Origin: Pontiella desulfatans
Lineage (GTDB): Bacteria; Verrucomicrobiota; Kiritimatiellia; Kiritimatiellales; Pontiellaceae
Length of the DNA stretch: 64,000 nt
Direction of reading: 5' to 3'
Assembly (NCBI RefSeq): GCF_900890425.1
Contig: NZ_CAAHFG010000003.1
Coordinates: 868,001 to 932,000 of the forward strand
A model generated the notes under the pieces. That model did not search any database. It saw only the letters and a list, made by a program, of their open reading frames with translations, and was not told the DNA's origin. A program made the translations under genes and the position numbers. Below are positions 7,651 through 17,500 of the stretch, piece after piece; positions within the stretch are counted from its first letter, which is position 1; every line of letters starts with the position of its first letter.

Positions 7651-10600
7651 ATGAAAAAACGTTTATTACTAGCGATTCCTGTTCTTGTCGGTGCTGTTTT
7701 TGCTGAAGAATACTATGTTGCGACCAACGGGGTGAATGCGCTGCCGGGCGGTACCCTGGCAGCCCCGTTTGCGACCATTCAATATGGGGTTGATCAGCTC
7801 GATGCAGGCGATACGCTGACTATCCGGGGTGGCCGTTATCATGAAGGTGTGATCATTTCCGATTTGAATGGAAGTCTATCCGGAAGTGTCGATTGGTCCG
7901 GAGGAGTGGGCTGGGACGGCGACTGGATATTGGGCATCAATACCGCTTCAGGATCATCGGGCGGAAACACAGCGGTCAGAATGGTGAAGGCGGGGTCCAT
8001 GACCCGCACCCTGTCGACTGGTGTTTCCGGTTCTGCACTCTCGTTTAAATGGGATATTGATTCGTTTAATAATGCTTCGGATGTCGCTTCTGCAGAAGTT
8101 TTTGATGGGGCGTGGCATACCGTCTGGAGTATGGATAATGCGGGTAATTCCGGAGATGGCAACGATTCGCCGGATAACCTACAGACCGAGATCATCTCTC
8201 TAGCTGCATATGGCACGGTTTCGCAGATTCGCTTCAGCATGAGTGCCAGTACAGGAACCGGAGACTATTTCTTTATTGATGACGTTCAGATTGGATCGGC
8301 TTTTCATGATTTTGAAGGGGCTGGTGGAGCGGGAATCATTATCCGTAATTATGCAGAGGAACAGGTGATCATTGATGGAACTATTCCGATCGTCGGTGCC
8401 TGGAGCCCGGTCTCGAACGGCATTTATAAAACCTCCGTTTCAACCGATATCTGGCAATTGTTTGTGGATGATGAAATGCAGACTTCTGCGCGTTGGCCGG
8501 ATGCCGAGGCATGGACGGAGGCAATGTGGGATAAAGACGACCACTGGATTCAGCAGGATGCACCCAGTACCGACGGCACCTTTATTGATGAAGCCGGCGG
8601 ACCTGAGCTGGCGGCTTCCGGAAAAGATTTTTCCGGGGCAATCGCCATCATGAACACGGGCTCCTGGCTGTCGTTTGCCCGAGAGGTGACGGGGCATTCT
8701 GCGGGAAGCAACACCTTTACTTATGCACCTATCGGGAATCAGTATCATCATAAAATTATCAATGGTGCGGCATTCTTTGAGGCTTCCTATGCCTGTCTGA
8801 GCACAAACAGGGAATGGTTTTACAATGCATTAACCGATGAACTGTTTCTGATTCCGGACGACGGGGTTAATCCCTCAGGCAGGGAGATTCGCGGAAAGAC
8901 CCTGACGTACGGTCTGGATATATCCAATTCACAGAACATTGCGGTACGGGGTATCGATTTTTTCGCCTGTACCTTTAAGGTCGATACCTCCGATTCAATC
9001 ACGATTGAAGATGCTGATGTGCTTTTTCCTAGCTATTCGAAACGTATGCTCGGCAGCACAGCAAAAGCGGAGGCCACATTTTTTGATGGCGATGGCAACC
9101 AATTGCGTAATTGCACCTTCCAATATGCCGATGGAGCGGGCATTGAATTTGTCGGCGACGGCGGCCTGATTGAAAACTGTCTCTTTTATCAAATCGACTA
9201 CAGCTGTGTTGGAACATTGCATGATGTCATGGTGAATATCCGCAATGCATCGAATCTGACCTTTCGTCAGAATACCCTGGATACCGGAGGTAATTCGGTT
9301 GGCATTAAAGGAGGTCCCGCAAGTGTTTTCGAACTGAACCGGGTGACGAATCAGGGGATGCTGCAGCACGACGGTTCCGCTATTCAGACCGATGCCGACT
9401 ATACCGACGGCACCATTATGCAGCAAAACTGGGTTCATGATCATATCAAGTTTGCATTGCGTTTTGATTCTCCCTGGCTGGACCCGGCGGTATACGGAAC
9501 CAACGGGGTGATGCGTTATAACGTGCTTTGGAATACCCAGCCCATGGTCCCGAAGGGGGACTATCATCATATTTATAACAACACCGGATTTGATAATGAT
9601 GTGGTCGATATTTCGATTTTTTCCGATGTCACCCATGGCGGGGTTAATTCCAATACGGTGACGCGCAACAATGCCGTCAACCTGATCAGCGGCAGTCGGT
9701 CGGCGGCCGAGCCTTATCCGGGTATCGCGGATCATAACTGGTCGGGCAGCGAAGTGAAAAATGAACTTGTTGATCCGGCTCAATGGGATTTTCGGCCTGC
9801 CGTCGGTTCAGCGTTGATTGATGCAGGGACTAATGTTCCGGGACAGGTATCAGGTTACGTTGGTGTTGCGCCGGATATGGGCGCCTACGAATTTGGAAGC
9901 ACCAATTACTGGATTCCCGGTTTTATTCCGGCGCAGGCCGGCATGCCGATTCCAAACCTTGGAAGCGTGAATCAGCTCGAAGGCCGTGAACTGATTTTTC
10001 AACCGGGCTACGGGGCGGTCAGCGTTAAGGTCTATTTCGGAACCAATGCCGCAACGCTCCCAATGCTTGGGCATTTTCCGGCCGCACACAACGTGATTGA
10101 TCCGCGTGATCATGGCGTTATACCGCAGGGGAATACCGAGTATTATTGGCGGGTCGATACCGTGCTTTCGAATAATTCGGAAATTGCAGGTGAGGTCTGG
10201 AATTATACCACTGCCGATTATACCCCGACGGCGCCCGGCGTTGTTTTTTCTGATGATTTTGAGTCCTATATCCCGGGGTCCTCGCCGGCATCGAGCAACT
10301 GGGCCACGCAGATCACACTGGGTTCCGGAAGCATTCTGGTGGCCGAAAAGGGGGCGAGTCAGGTTGTTCGTTTGAACAACGCGTCAACCGTCGATGATCG
10401 CACCGTGCTTGGGGCGACCGATGTATTTCCGGAAGAAGGACTGATTACGCTCAGTTTTGACAGCTTTCATGATGGAGCGATTTCCATGACCGGACCCATG
10501 TCGCTTTCGGCCGGAATCGACAGCATCAGCAGCCATCTCAACCAGGCGCGGAAGGTCAGCCTGGCTCCGTACATTGCCACGAATATCTGGCATCATTTTG

Positions 10601-11241
10601 ACTGGGTCGTCAATCAAAGCGGTGCGGCTGTCGTGTATACGGTGGATGGGATTACCCATTCCGTTGCGAACGGCAGTGCCGATCTTTGGCAGGATGGATC
10701 GCTGGTTGTTGACAACGGCATCGACAAACCAGGGAATGGCAATGTTCTGACCGATACCACGAAGGTGGACAGTTTTGGCTGGACGGTCAATAAGGCGGAT
10801 GCCGCCGATTGGTATATGGATAATGTCGAGGTTCGGAACTACGCCTATGCGGAATACACCGCTCAAACTCCGCTCGAGGACTGGATGGCCATTTACGGTC
10901 TATCCGATCCGATGGCTGATCCTGATAGCGATGGACTGAATACGTTAAGCGAATTTGCTATGGGGGGTAATCCTACAAACGGCGCAGATATCGGGTATGA
11001 ATCGATTTTGGACAACCGCTCCGATCCGATGGTTTTCGTATATCCGCGCCGGCTCAATGCAGGACTAGTGTACTGGCTCGAAACCTCAACCAACCTGGTT
11101 TCCAATGTCTGGACGAACGGAGGATACACCGAGCTTCCTGCAACAGGAATGCTGGATCCGGAGTTTGAATCGGTGACCAATGAGGTCCCCGTTATTCTGC
11201 CTCAAACCTTCATCCGACTGATGATTGATCCCGTTCCATAA
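7651..11241 (+). CDS. Secreted multidomain parallel beta-helix protein
   Basis: 1196 residues, signal peptide about 1-18, start supported by AAAAGAGG. The N-terminal DUF1565-like start of a right-handed beta-helix (YYVATNGVNALPGGTLAAPFATIQ) is interrupted at about 72-215 by a lectin-like beta-sandwich ending in YFFIDDVQIGS; the helix then resumes (VIIDGTIPI) to about 750 and ends in APDMGAYEFG. Next come a YWIPG...WRVD...VWNYT Ig-like module (about 752-858), a second lectin-like domain (about 862-1070) and a C-terminal domain (about 1078-1196; DPDSDGLNTLSEFAMGGNP, FESVTN, FIRL) shared with the products of 11330 and 14576. The helix part resembles pectate-lyase-like and GH141-like enzymes, but no catalytic class can be assigned. 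Its upstream ECF-like motif suggests co-regulation with the cluster. Confidence 0.85.
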   Translation: MKKRLLLAIPVLVGAVFAEEYYVATNGVNALPGGTLAAPFATIQYGVDQLDAGDTLTIRGGRYHEGVIISDLNGSLSGSVDWSGGVGWDGDWILGINTASGSSGGNTAVRMVKAGSMTRTLSTGVSGSALSFKWDIDSFNNASDVASAEVFDGAWHTVWSMDNAGNSGDGNDSPDNLQTEIISLAAYGTVSQIRFSMSASTGTGDYFFIDDVQIGSAFHDFEGAGGAGIIIRNYAEEQVIIDGTIPIVGAWSPVSNGIYKTSVSTDIWQLFVDDEMQTSARWPDAEAWTEAMWDKDDHWIQQDAPSTDGTFIDEAGGPELAASGKDFSGAIAIMNTGSWLSFAREVTGHSAGSNTFTYAPIGNQYHHKIINGAAFFEASYACLSTNREWFYNALTDELFLIPDDGVNPSGREIRGKTLTYGLDISNSQNIAVRGIDFFACTFKVDTSDSITIEDADVLFPSYSKRMLGSTAKAEATFFDGDGNQLRNCTFQYADGAGIEFVGDGGLIENCLFYQIDYSCVGTLHDVMVNIRNASNLTFRQNTLDTGGNSVGIKGGPASVFELNRVTNQGMLQHDGSAIQTDADYTDGTIMQQNWVHDHIKFALRFDSPWLDPAVYGTNGVMRYNVLWNTQPMVPKGDYHHIYNNTGFDNDVVDISIFSDVTHGGVNSNTVTRNNAVNLISGSRSAAEPYPGIADHNWSGSEVKNELVDPAQWDFRPAVGSALIDAGTNVPGQVSGYVGVAPDMGAYEFGSTNYWIPGFIPAQAGMPIPNLGSVNQLEGRELIFQPGYGAVSVKVYFGTNAATLPMLGHFPAAHNVIDPRDHGVIPQGNTEYYWRVDTVLSNNSEIAGEVWNYTTADYTPTAPGVVFSDDFESYIPGSSPASSNWATQITLGSGSILVAEKGASQVVRLNNASTVDDRTVLGATDVFPEEGLITLSFDSFHDGAISMTGPMSLSAGIDSISSHLNQARKVSLAPYIATNIWHHFDWVVNQSGAAVVYTVDGITHSVANGSADLWQDGSLVVDNGIDKPGNGNVLTDTTKVDSFGWTVNKADAADWYMDNVEVRNYAYAEYTAQTPLEDWMAIYGLSDPMADPDSDGLNTLSEFAMGGNPTNGADIGYESILDNRSDPMVFVYPRRLNAGLVYWLETSTNLVSNVWTNGGYTELPATGMLDPEFESVTNEVPVILPQTFIRLMIDPVP

Positions 11242-11257
11242 TTATTTTCATTCGAAA

Positions 11258-11287
11258 TGAGAAGCCCGCAGACGAGTGGCGTTTCTA
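11258..11287 (+). promoter_or_regulatory. ECF-like promoter motif, site 2
   Basis: TGAGAA (11258-11263), 14 bp, GGCGTTTCTA (11278-11287), 42 bp before the start at 11330. Both boxes are identical to site 1 while the 14-bp spacer is unrelated, which argues against simple duplication of the region. Confidence 0.7.
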
Positions 11288-11329
11288 GGTTGGATTGCTT
11301 GACTTCATAAACACACAGAGGAGTGATAA

Positions 11330-13675
11330 ATGAAATTATTCAGTACATTAAGTTTAATTGCAGGGACGATGCTTATTGCAGGAACCACTCAGGGAGCGGT
11401 TTTAGCCAGTGAGGATTTTGAATCCGGAAACAGCATGAGCACAAGGGCAACCGGTGGTGCGGCCATTTCCCGTATTGACGACCCGACGAATCCTGGAAAC
11501 AAGGTCATGTATCTGACCACCCGAACCAATGGCGTGGACCATGTGAATGGCACGGTGTCGTTGTATGCGAATCAATGGTTTCCGGAAACTGCGCTGGTGA
11601 CGATGAGTTTCGATGTCTATTACAAGGACGGTCAGGGTGACCCCAATGACTTTAATGACGGTGTTTTTGCCCGGTTGGCTACCCTGGATGCCAAGGGCTT
11701 CCAGAATGACCCCGCTGACCCGGTTGTTTATGTATCCGATTTGCAAAACCGTAACGGTGTTACGTCAAATACCTGGCATCACATCGATCTGGTGGCCATG
11801 GGAGAAACCGGAACGGCGACCAATTACAGCGTATTGGGTTACATTGACCGAGATCTGGATCCGGATGAAATTCACATGTATGTGGATGGGGTTTTTATTG
11901 CCCAGATTTCTTCAAAAAATGCTGGTAATACGAATGACATTTCCAGCATCTGCATTGAAACCATTTCAGGAAACGGCAGCGGAAACCGAGCCGATCTCTA
12001 TGTGGATAATGTGGTGGTGCGCGATGAAATCGTAGTCGGCAGTGTGCCCGGTTCAGCGGACCTGGGGATTCTGAGCATCCCGCCGGAAAACAATGTCATT
12101 GAATCGTTTGAAGCCACGCAGGGATCATCTTTTGGCCCGGCCCGTAAAGCAGATACGCCGGTCGCGGCAAGCGATAACCGGATTGTGGGCCAGACGTTTA
12201 CGATCAGTGGTACGAATACCTATGTTCTCGACGCAGTCACGCTCAAGAGCGGCAGTACGAAAAACCTGACCGGTGCGTCCCAGAACCTGGCGGTCGCGAT
12301 TCTGAAAGATACCAATGCGGATGGACGTGGGGATCTGCAGATCGGCTCCACCTACACATATGACGTTACGGATCTGAGCATCCGTCCCGGCGCCTACCTG
12401 AGCTTCCCGCTGGGTGAAGGTATTTCCAATGTAGTGGCCGGAACGTATCAGATTGAAACCTATTATGATGAAGTCGATGCGGATAATTTCGGTCTGAACT
12501 GGGACCGCAATGAATCCGTTGATGCGTATGGTGGCGGTCAGCAGGTTTCGGTGGGATCCAACGACGGCACCTTCCCGCTCGGCGATGGGCTTGGCAAAGC
12601 GTCCAATGCCGATCTGACCTTCTACGTTCAGGGCCGGGATATGGCCGGTGTACTTCCCTCGTTCGGATCCTTTTCGCTGAGTGCCGCGGCTCCGGTAACG
12701 GACATCCTCGAGTCGTATGAAGCGGTGTCCAACCTGAGTTCATTCAGCTCGACCCGTATTACAGATTCACCCGTTGTGAATTCGGATAACCGGGTGCTTG
12801 GGCAGAGTTTTGAGCTTTCCGGCATTGCGGGCACGGCGACTATTGATGCCGTCACGATGTTGAAACCGGAAACGGCAGGTAATCTTGCATATACGAATGC
12901 GTCGCATACCTATCAGCTCGCTCTGATGAAGGATACCAATGCGGACGGTAAGGGTGATCTGCAGGTTGGAGATACCTATAACTTTGAGTTTACGGGTGAG
13001 ACCTTTACGTCAAACGAAACCTACATTACCTTCAATCTGAACTCCGGTATTACCGGCGTTGTGGATGGGGTATACCATGTTGAATTCTACTGGGGCGAAG
13101 TGGATCCCCTGCATACCGGCTTCCCGCTGGGACGTTCGGTGAATGGAAACGGGTATGCTGCAGGCGGGCAGCTCGCTAAGTTTAAGAATGAAGGTACCTT
13201 TCCAGTCGGCTCCGGAATGGGGAATCCCAGCGCAGAAGCTGACCTGACCTTTTTCATTCAGGGCACGGTCGATGCGCCGGCGGATTATGACAGCTGGGCG
13301 GATGGATTCGGTCTGATCGGTTCAGACCGGGATCTGGATGCCGACCTCGAGCCCGATGGAATGGACAACCTGACGGAATATGCCCTGGGCGGAAATCCGA
13401 ATGTGGATGATGCCGCAGCTGTGCTTCCGACCTACTCATCAAAAAGTGCCTATATTGAGTATGTCCATCGCGAACGATCCGATGCGGTATCCCGCGGGCT
13501 GGATTATAACGTGCAGTCCACTGCGGCTCTGAGTATGCCGGCCTGGACCAATGACAGCACCATTACCTATGTGGGCAAAGGTGCCATTGATGGTGAATTT
13601 GAGTCGGTAACAAACCGTCTGGATACGGCATCCGGCGATGCCTATTTCATTCGTCTGCACATTCAACAGGATTAA
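11330..13675 (+). CDS. Secreted repeat protein with lectin-like domain
   Basis: 781 residues, signal peptide about 1-22, strong ribosome site (GAGGAG). Residues about 25-235 form a lectin or laminin-G-like beta-sandwich (DFESGN near the start, ADLYVDNVVVRDE at the end). Two tandem copies of a roughly 185-residue domain follow (about 253-435 and 456-646). Each has an N-terminal I(I/L)ESxEA, SDNR(I/V)xGQ, a calcium-loop-like KDTNADGxGDLQxG, and a C-terminal FPxGxGxG...ADLTFxxQG. The C-terminal domain (about 653-781; DGMDNLTEYALGGNP, FESVTN, FIRL) is shared with 7651 and 14576. No enzyme motif was recognised; a glycan-binding or surface role is likely. Single copies of the tandem domain occur in the next two genes. 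Confidence 0.8.
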   Translation: MKLFSTLSLIAGTMLIAGTTQGAVLASEDFESGNSMSTRATGGAAISRIDDPTNPGNKVMYLTTRTNGVDHVNGTVSLYANQWFPETALVTMSFDVYYKDGQGDPNDFNDGVFARLATLDAKGFQNDPADPVVYVSDLQNRNGVTSNTWHHIDLVAMGETGTATNYSVLGYIDRDLDPDEIHMYVDGVFIAQISSKNAGNTNDISSICIETISGNGSGNRADLYVDNVVVRDEIVVGSVPGSADLGILSIPPENNVIESFEATQGSSFGPARKADTPVAASDNRIVGQTFTISGTNTYVLDAVTLKSGSTKNLTGASQNLAVAILKDTNADGRGDLQIGSTYTYDVTDLSIRPGAYLSFPLGEGISNVVAGTYQIETYYDEVDADNFGLNWDRNESVDAYGGGQQVSVGSNDGTFPLGDGLGKASNADLTFYVQGRDMAGVLPSFGSFSLSAAAPVTDILESYEAVSNLSSFSSTRITDSPVVNSDNRVLGQSFELSGIAGTATIDAVTMLKPETAGNLAYTNASHTYQLALMKDTNADGKGDLQVGDTYNFEFTGETFTSNETYITFNLNSGITGVVDGVYHVEFYWGEVDPLHTGFPLGRSVNGNGYAAGGQLAKFKNEGTFPVGSGMGNPSAEADLTFFIQGTVDAPADYDSWADGFGLIGSDRDLDADLEPDGMDNLTEYALGGNPNVDDAAAVLPTYSSKSAYIEYVHRERSDAVSRGLDYNVQSTAALSMPAWTNDSTITYVGKGAIDGEFESVTNRLDTASGDAYFIRLHIQQD

Positions 13676-13690
13676 TTGTACCTTTTTAAC

Positions 13691-13714
13691 GCCCTGTTTC
13701 GGAAGGAACAGGGC
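13691..13714 (+). terminator. Intergenic hairpin without T-run
   Basis: GCCCTGTT (13691-13698) pairs with AACAGGGC (13707-13714), an 8-bp perfect stem, 15 bp after the stop of the 11330 gene and ahead of the PEP-CTERM gene. No U-tract follows, so it may be an mRNA processing or stabilising hairpin rather than a true terminator. Confidence 0.45.
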
Positions 13715-13737
13715 CCCAACCTTGAAGGAATAGAAAG

Positions 13738-14463
13738 ATGAAAAGTACCATTTTATTGTTCAGTATAGCCTCTGCGGCGGTGACCTCTGCCGGAACATTT
13801 GCCATTTCGACAACGGCTCCGGATGCGAACGTGTTGGAATCGTTTAATACACTCGATTATACGAATACCACAGCGGTTCTGGGGACGATGGGGCCCGCCC
13901 GTAAACAGCTGGGGACCGTGAATGGCGATAACCGCATGGCCGGGCAGCGACTGACGCTTTCCCAGAGCACCAATGTGCAGGCCAGCTCGATCACCTTTCG
14001 TGTGGCATCTTCAAAAAGTTTCAGTGGCGGAGGTGATGTAAATACTTTGTTGCTCTCCATTGTTGATGCTTCCCATGCCCAGATCGCCAGTTATTCCTAT
14101 GACCTCAGTAGTACGGATTTTGTTAAAGGCGATTATGTGAAGCTGGATCTCAATAATGTGGAACTGGCATCCACTACTACTGGGGTTGAATATGAATTCC
14201 AGTTGTATTTTGGTGAAACCGATACGGAAAATGCCCTGGCGTTGGAACGGGACAACGGTGGAAATTCGTATGCTGATGGGGCGTTGATCAGTATGGCCTC
14301 CACGACGGATGTGCTGAGTCTGCCTATTGCGTCGCCGAGCGGGGGGAATTCCGACCTGACCTTTTTCCTGGAAGGGAATGTGATTCCTGAGCCGGCTACC
14401 TTAGGTTTGATCAGTGCTTTCGGAGGAGGTGTTTTTCTGATCCGTCGATGGTTTTCCATCTAA
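13738..14463 (+). CDS. PEP-CTERM protein with the shared repeat domain
   Basis: 241 residues: signal peptide about 1-18, one copy of the domain found twice in the 11330 product (VLESFN, NGDNRMAGQ, then NSDLTFFLEGN), and a C-terminal PEP-CTERM sorting signal. That signal is VIPEPATLGL, then a hydrophobic stretch with GGG, then basic RRWF at the end. PEP-CTERM tails are recognised by an exosortase, which removes the tail and routes the protein to the cell surface or exopolysaccharide; no exosortase gene is in the window. The KDTNADG loop of the other copies is replaced by a shorter segment. A ribosome site (AAGGA) precedes the start. Ligand unknown. Confidence 0.85.
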   Translation: MKSTILLFSIASAAVTSAGTFAISTTAPDANVLESFNTLDYTNTTAVLGTMGPARKQLGTVNGDNRMAGQRLTLSQSTNVQASSITFRVASSKSFSGGGDVNTLLLSIVDASHAQIASYSYDLSSTDFVKGDYVKLDLNNVELASTTTGVEYEFQLYFGETDTENALALERDNGGNSYADGALISMASTTDVLSLPIASPSGGNSDLTFFLEGNVIPEPATLGLISAFGGGVFLIRRWFSI

Positions 14464-14480
14464 TTACCTGTTTTGAGCTT

Positions 14481-14529
14481 CCCCGTCACTTTTTCCAGTG
14501 TTGTTATCAAACATACTGAAGTGGCGGGG
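14481..14529 (+). terminator. Stem-loop, possible terminator
   Basis: CCCCGTCACTT (14481-14491) pairs with AAGTGGCGGGG (14519-14529), an 11-bp stem with one wobble and a 27-base loop, followed by TTCTATATTT. It lies between the PEP-CTERM gene and the next beta-helix gene and could terminate the first or act in the leader of the second. Confidence 0.5.
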
Positions 14530-14575
14530 TTCTATATTTAGAGCAATATGAAATTCGTACTAATAAGAGGGAAAA

Positions 14576-17500
14576 ATGCGAAAATTGATTTTTATACTTT
14601 GTTGTGTCAGTGCGGGGTGGATTCAGGCGGCTGATGTCTATGTGGCCACAAACGGAGTGGATGCCGGTTCCTCCAGTTCGATAGGCGCCCCATTTGCTAC
14701 TGTTTCGTATGCGGCCTCTAAAATGAGCGCCGGAGATACCTGCTATATCCGGGGAGGTTCCTATCATGATGAGGTCATTCTTTCCGGTGAAAACAACCTG
14801 ACGTTCAAGGCCTATCCGGGCGAGCAGGTCACCATGGATGGTACCGTTGCAATCACCACACCCTGGACGCTGCACTCCGGAAGTATTTATAAAACCACGC
14901 TGTCGCAGGATATCTGGCAGCTGTTTGCCGGTGAAGAAATGATGATGCCGGCGCGCTGGCCAAATGCTTTTCTTCATGATGATTCCGTGTGGGATCTGAA
15001 TAATCACTGGGCAAGAATCGATCATAATTTAAATACAACGACGACCATGGTCGATGATCCTACGGGGCACTCGGATTTGGCTGCACTTCCGTTCAGCATT
15101 ACCAATGCGATTGCAGTACTTAATGTGGGCAGTTTTAAAACCTATGCGCGTTTGGTGAATACGCATGCAGTGGGCTCCGATACCTTTGCCGTGAATGCGG
15201 TCGGCAGCCTGAAAAGTTCGCTTCAGTACTATTTCCTTGAAGGAAAGCTGGAATTTCTGGATGTGGAAAAGGAGTGGTACTTTAACAAGGATACCGACGA
15301 GTTGTATTTCTGGGGTAATACGAATGCAACCATTCGCGGAAAGGTTCAGGACTACGCTTTCCAGTTTACCAACTGCGATGACATCACGATCAGCGGAATC
15401 GATTTTTTTGCGACGACGGTCTATTTCAGCGGATGCCACCGGGTTTGGGTTGAAAAAGGAGACTATAATTTCCCGAGCTGTACAAAACGGATGCTGGGAG
15501 CGCATTCCGTTTCCCCGAATGCCACGGCGTTTATCGGCGGATCCGATAATGCCTTTTATGATAACACGATGCGCTTTGCAGAAACGCAAGCCATTTACAT
15601 GGACAACGGAACGGACAACCTTATTGAAAACTGCCTGTTCGAATATATCGACTGGAGTGTGGCCGATCTGCCAAGTCTCATGGGCACCGTTTATATGCGT
15701 GGGAGCGGTTCGGTTTATCGCGGGAACACGGCGCATACCACCGGGGCATCGGAATTTTTTGATGTGAATGATAACCCCGTCGCTGAGCTGAACCTGATTT
15801 ATAATATCGGGCTCGTACAGAATGACGGCGCGGCGATTCAGTTGACCGTCGGCGCGCAGCCCGAAACTGTGGTGGCCTATAACTGGTTCTTTGAATCCGA
15901 CAAATACGGCGCGCGTTTCGATGCTTCAACGGCATTGGGCAGTCCTACCGGAATGGATGGCCTGATGCATCACAATGTTGGTTTTCATGTGAAAAGCACT
16001 ATTATGCAAAAGGGCGATTACCATGAGTGCTACAACAACACGTCTTTGAATACAGAAAATAACGGGATCATTATTCTGGCTGATAATGTGTCGGACAGTC
16101 TGGGCACCATTGTGCAAAACAATGCGGCGGAACGCCTGGGATCGTCCCGTTCCGGAAACGATCCGCTCGCTCCGGTCACCATTCATGATCATAACTGGAA
16201 TGGCTATGAATACGGTAATGCGGATGCCCGAACGGTACTGCGCGATCCGGATAACCTGGACTTTCGGCCCATCCCGAATTCAATACTGGTCGATGGCGGC
16301 ACTCCGGTTTCCGGCATTACAGACGCCTACACCGGACGGGCACCCGATATCGGTGCGTATGAACATGGGGCCGCAACCTACTGGATCGCAGGCCGTCAGG
16401 AAAAAGGAGCGTCTACAGCCATTCCGCCGGACGGGTCAACTACGGTTAAAGCCTCGGCTTCGCTGATGTGGCTGAAGGGATTGGAGTCGACCTCCAGCGA
16501 TGTCTATCTGGGCACGGCTTCGAATGCGGTGGCCACGGCCTCCACCAACAGCAGCGAGTTTGTGGGTAACCAGCTGAATAATATTTATGATCCATTGGGC
16601 TTATTTGCGCAGACCTATTTCTGGCGGGTTGATGAACATACACCCTCCGGCATTGTGACGGGAGCCGTCTGGACCTTTACGGTACCTTCGGCAACGCTGG
16701 CCGCACCGGGCATCGTAAACCTTCCGGCTCAGGATATCACCGGCACGTCGGCGACCCTCGGAGGGCAGATTACGGATGGCGGAACCAGTTCTAAGGTCTG
16801 GATCTATTGGTGGCCCGACGGCGGGGCGACCAATGAAGTGTATATAGGCAAAAATGCCGGTTACTATGGGCTGCCGGTATCAGGACTGCAAAGTAACGCC
16901 ACGTATAACTATTATGCGTATGCTGAGAACAGATATGGATCCAATACAACAGCATCCGTAGAAATTTTCACCACAGGGGATGTCGAACCACCGGAGCCGG
17001 AAGGCCCGCAGGCAATGTATTTTACCGAACTGGCTGCTGTTCCATCCACCGGGGTTGAGGTTTCCTGGACGACGCTCAACAGTACGTGGAACAACATTAC
17101 CGTTGCTGCAAATGATGGCAGTGGTGATGAGCAGCTGTATGGTCAGACATTCTCGAGCACCACGGATTTCAATCTGTCAGCGATTTCTTTCCATGCAACA
17201 GCGGATACGAGAACGTATGGAACGAATCAGGTGCTGGAGTTGGCTCTACTGGAAGATACCGATACCAACGGGGTGCCGGATACGATCCTCGGCGCGGTAT
17301 ACTCGGTTCAGTTCCCGTCAATTGATGGTTCAAAACCTTGGAAAAAAATGAGTTTTGCCAACGCGATTCCGCTCAAGGGGGATACCGCCTATGGTTTTGT
17401 TTATACATTGATCGGTCCGGTATCGAATGATCTAAGGGTTTCAACGGATAAAAATGATGGCTATTCCGATGGTAATGCGGTTAAAGGTGTTTATCCTGCC

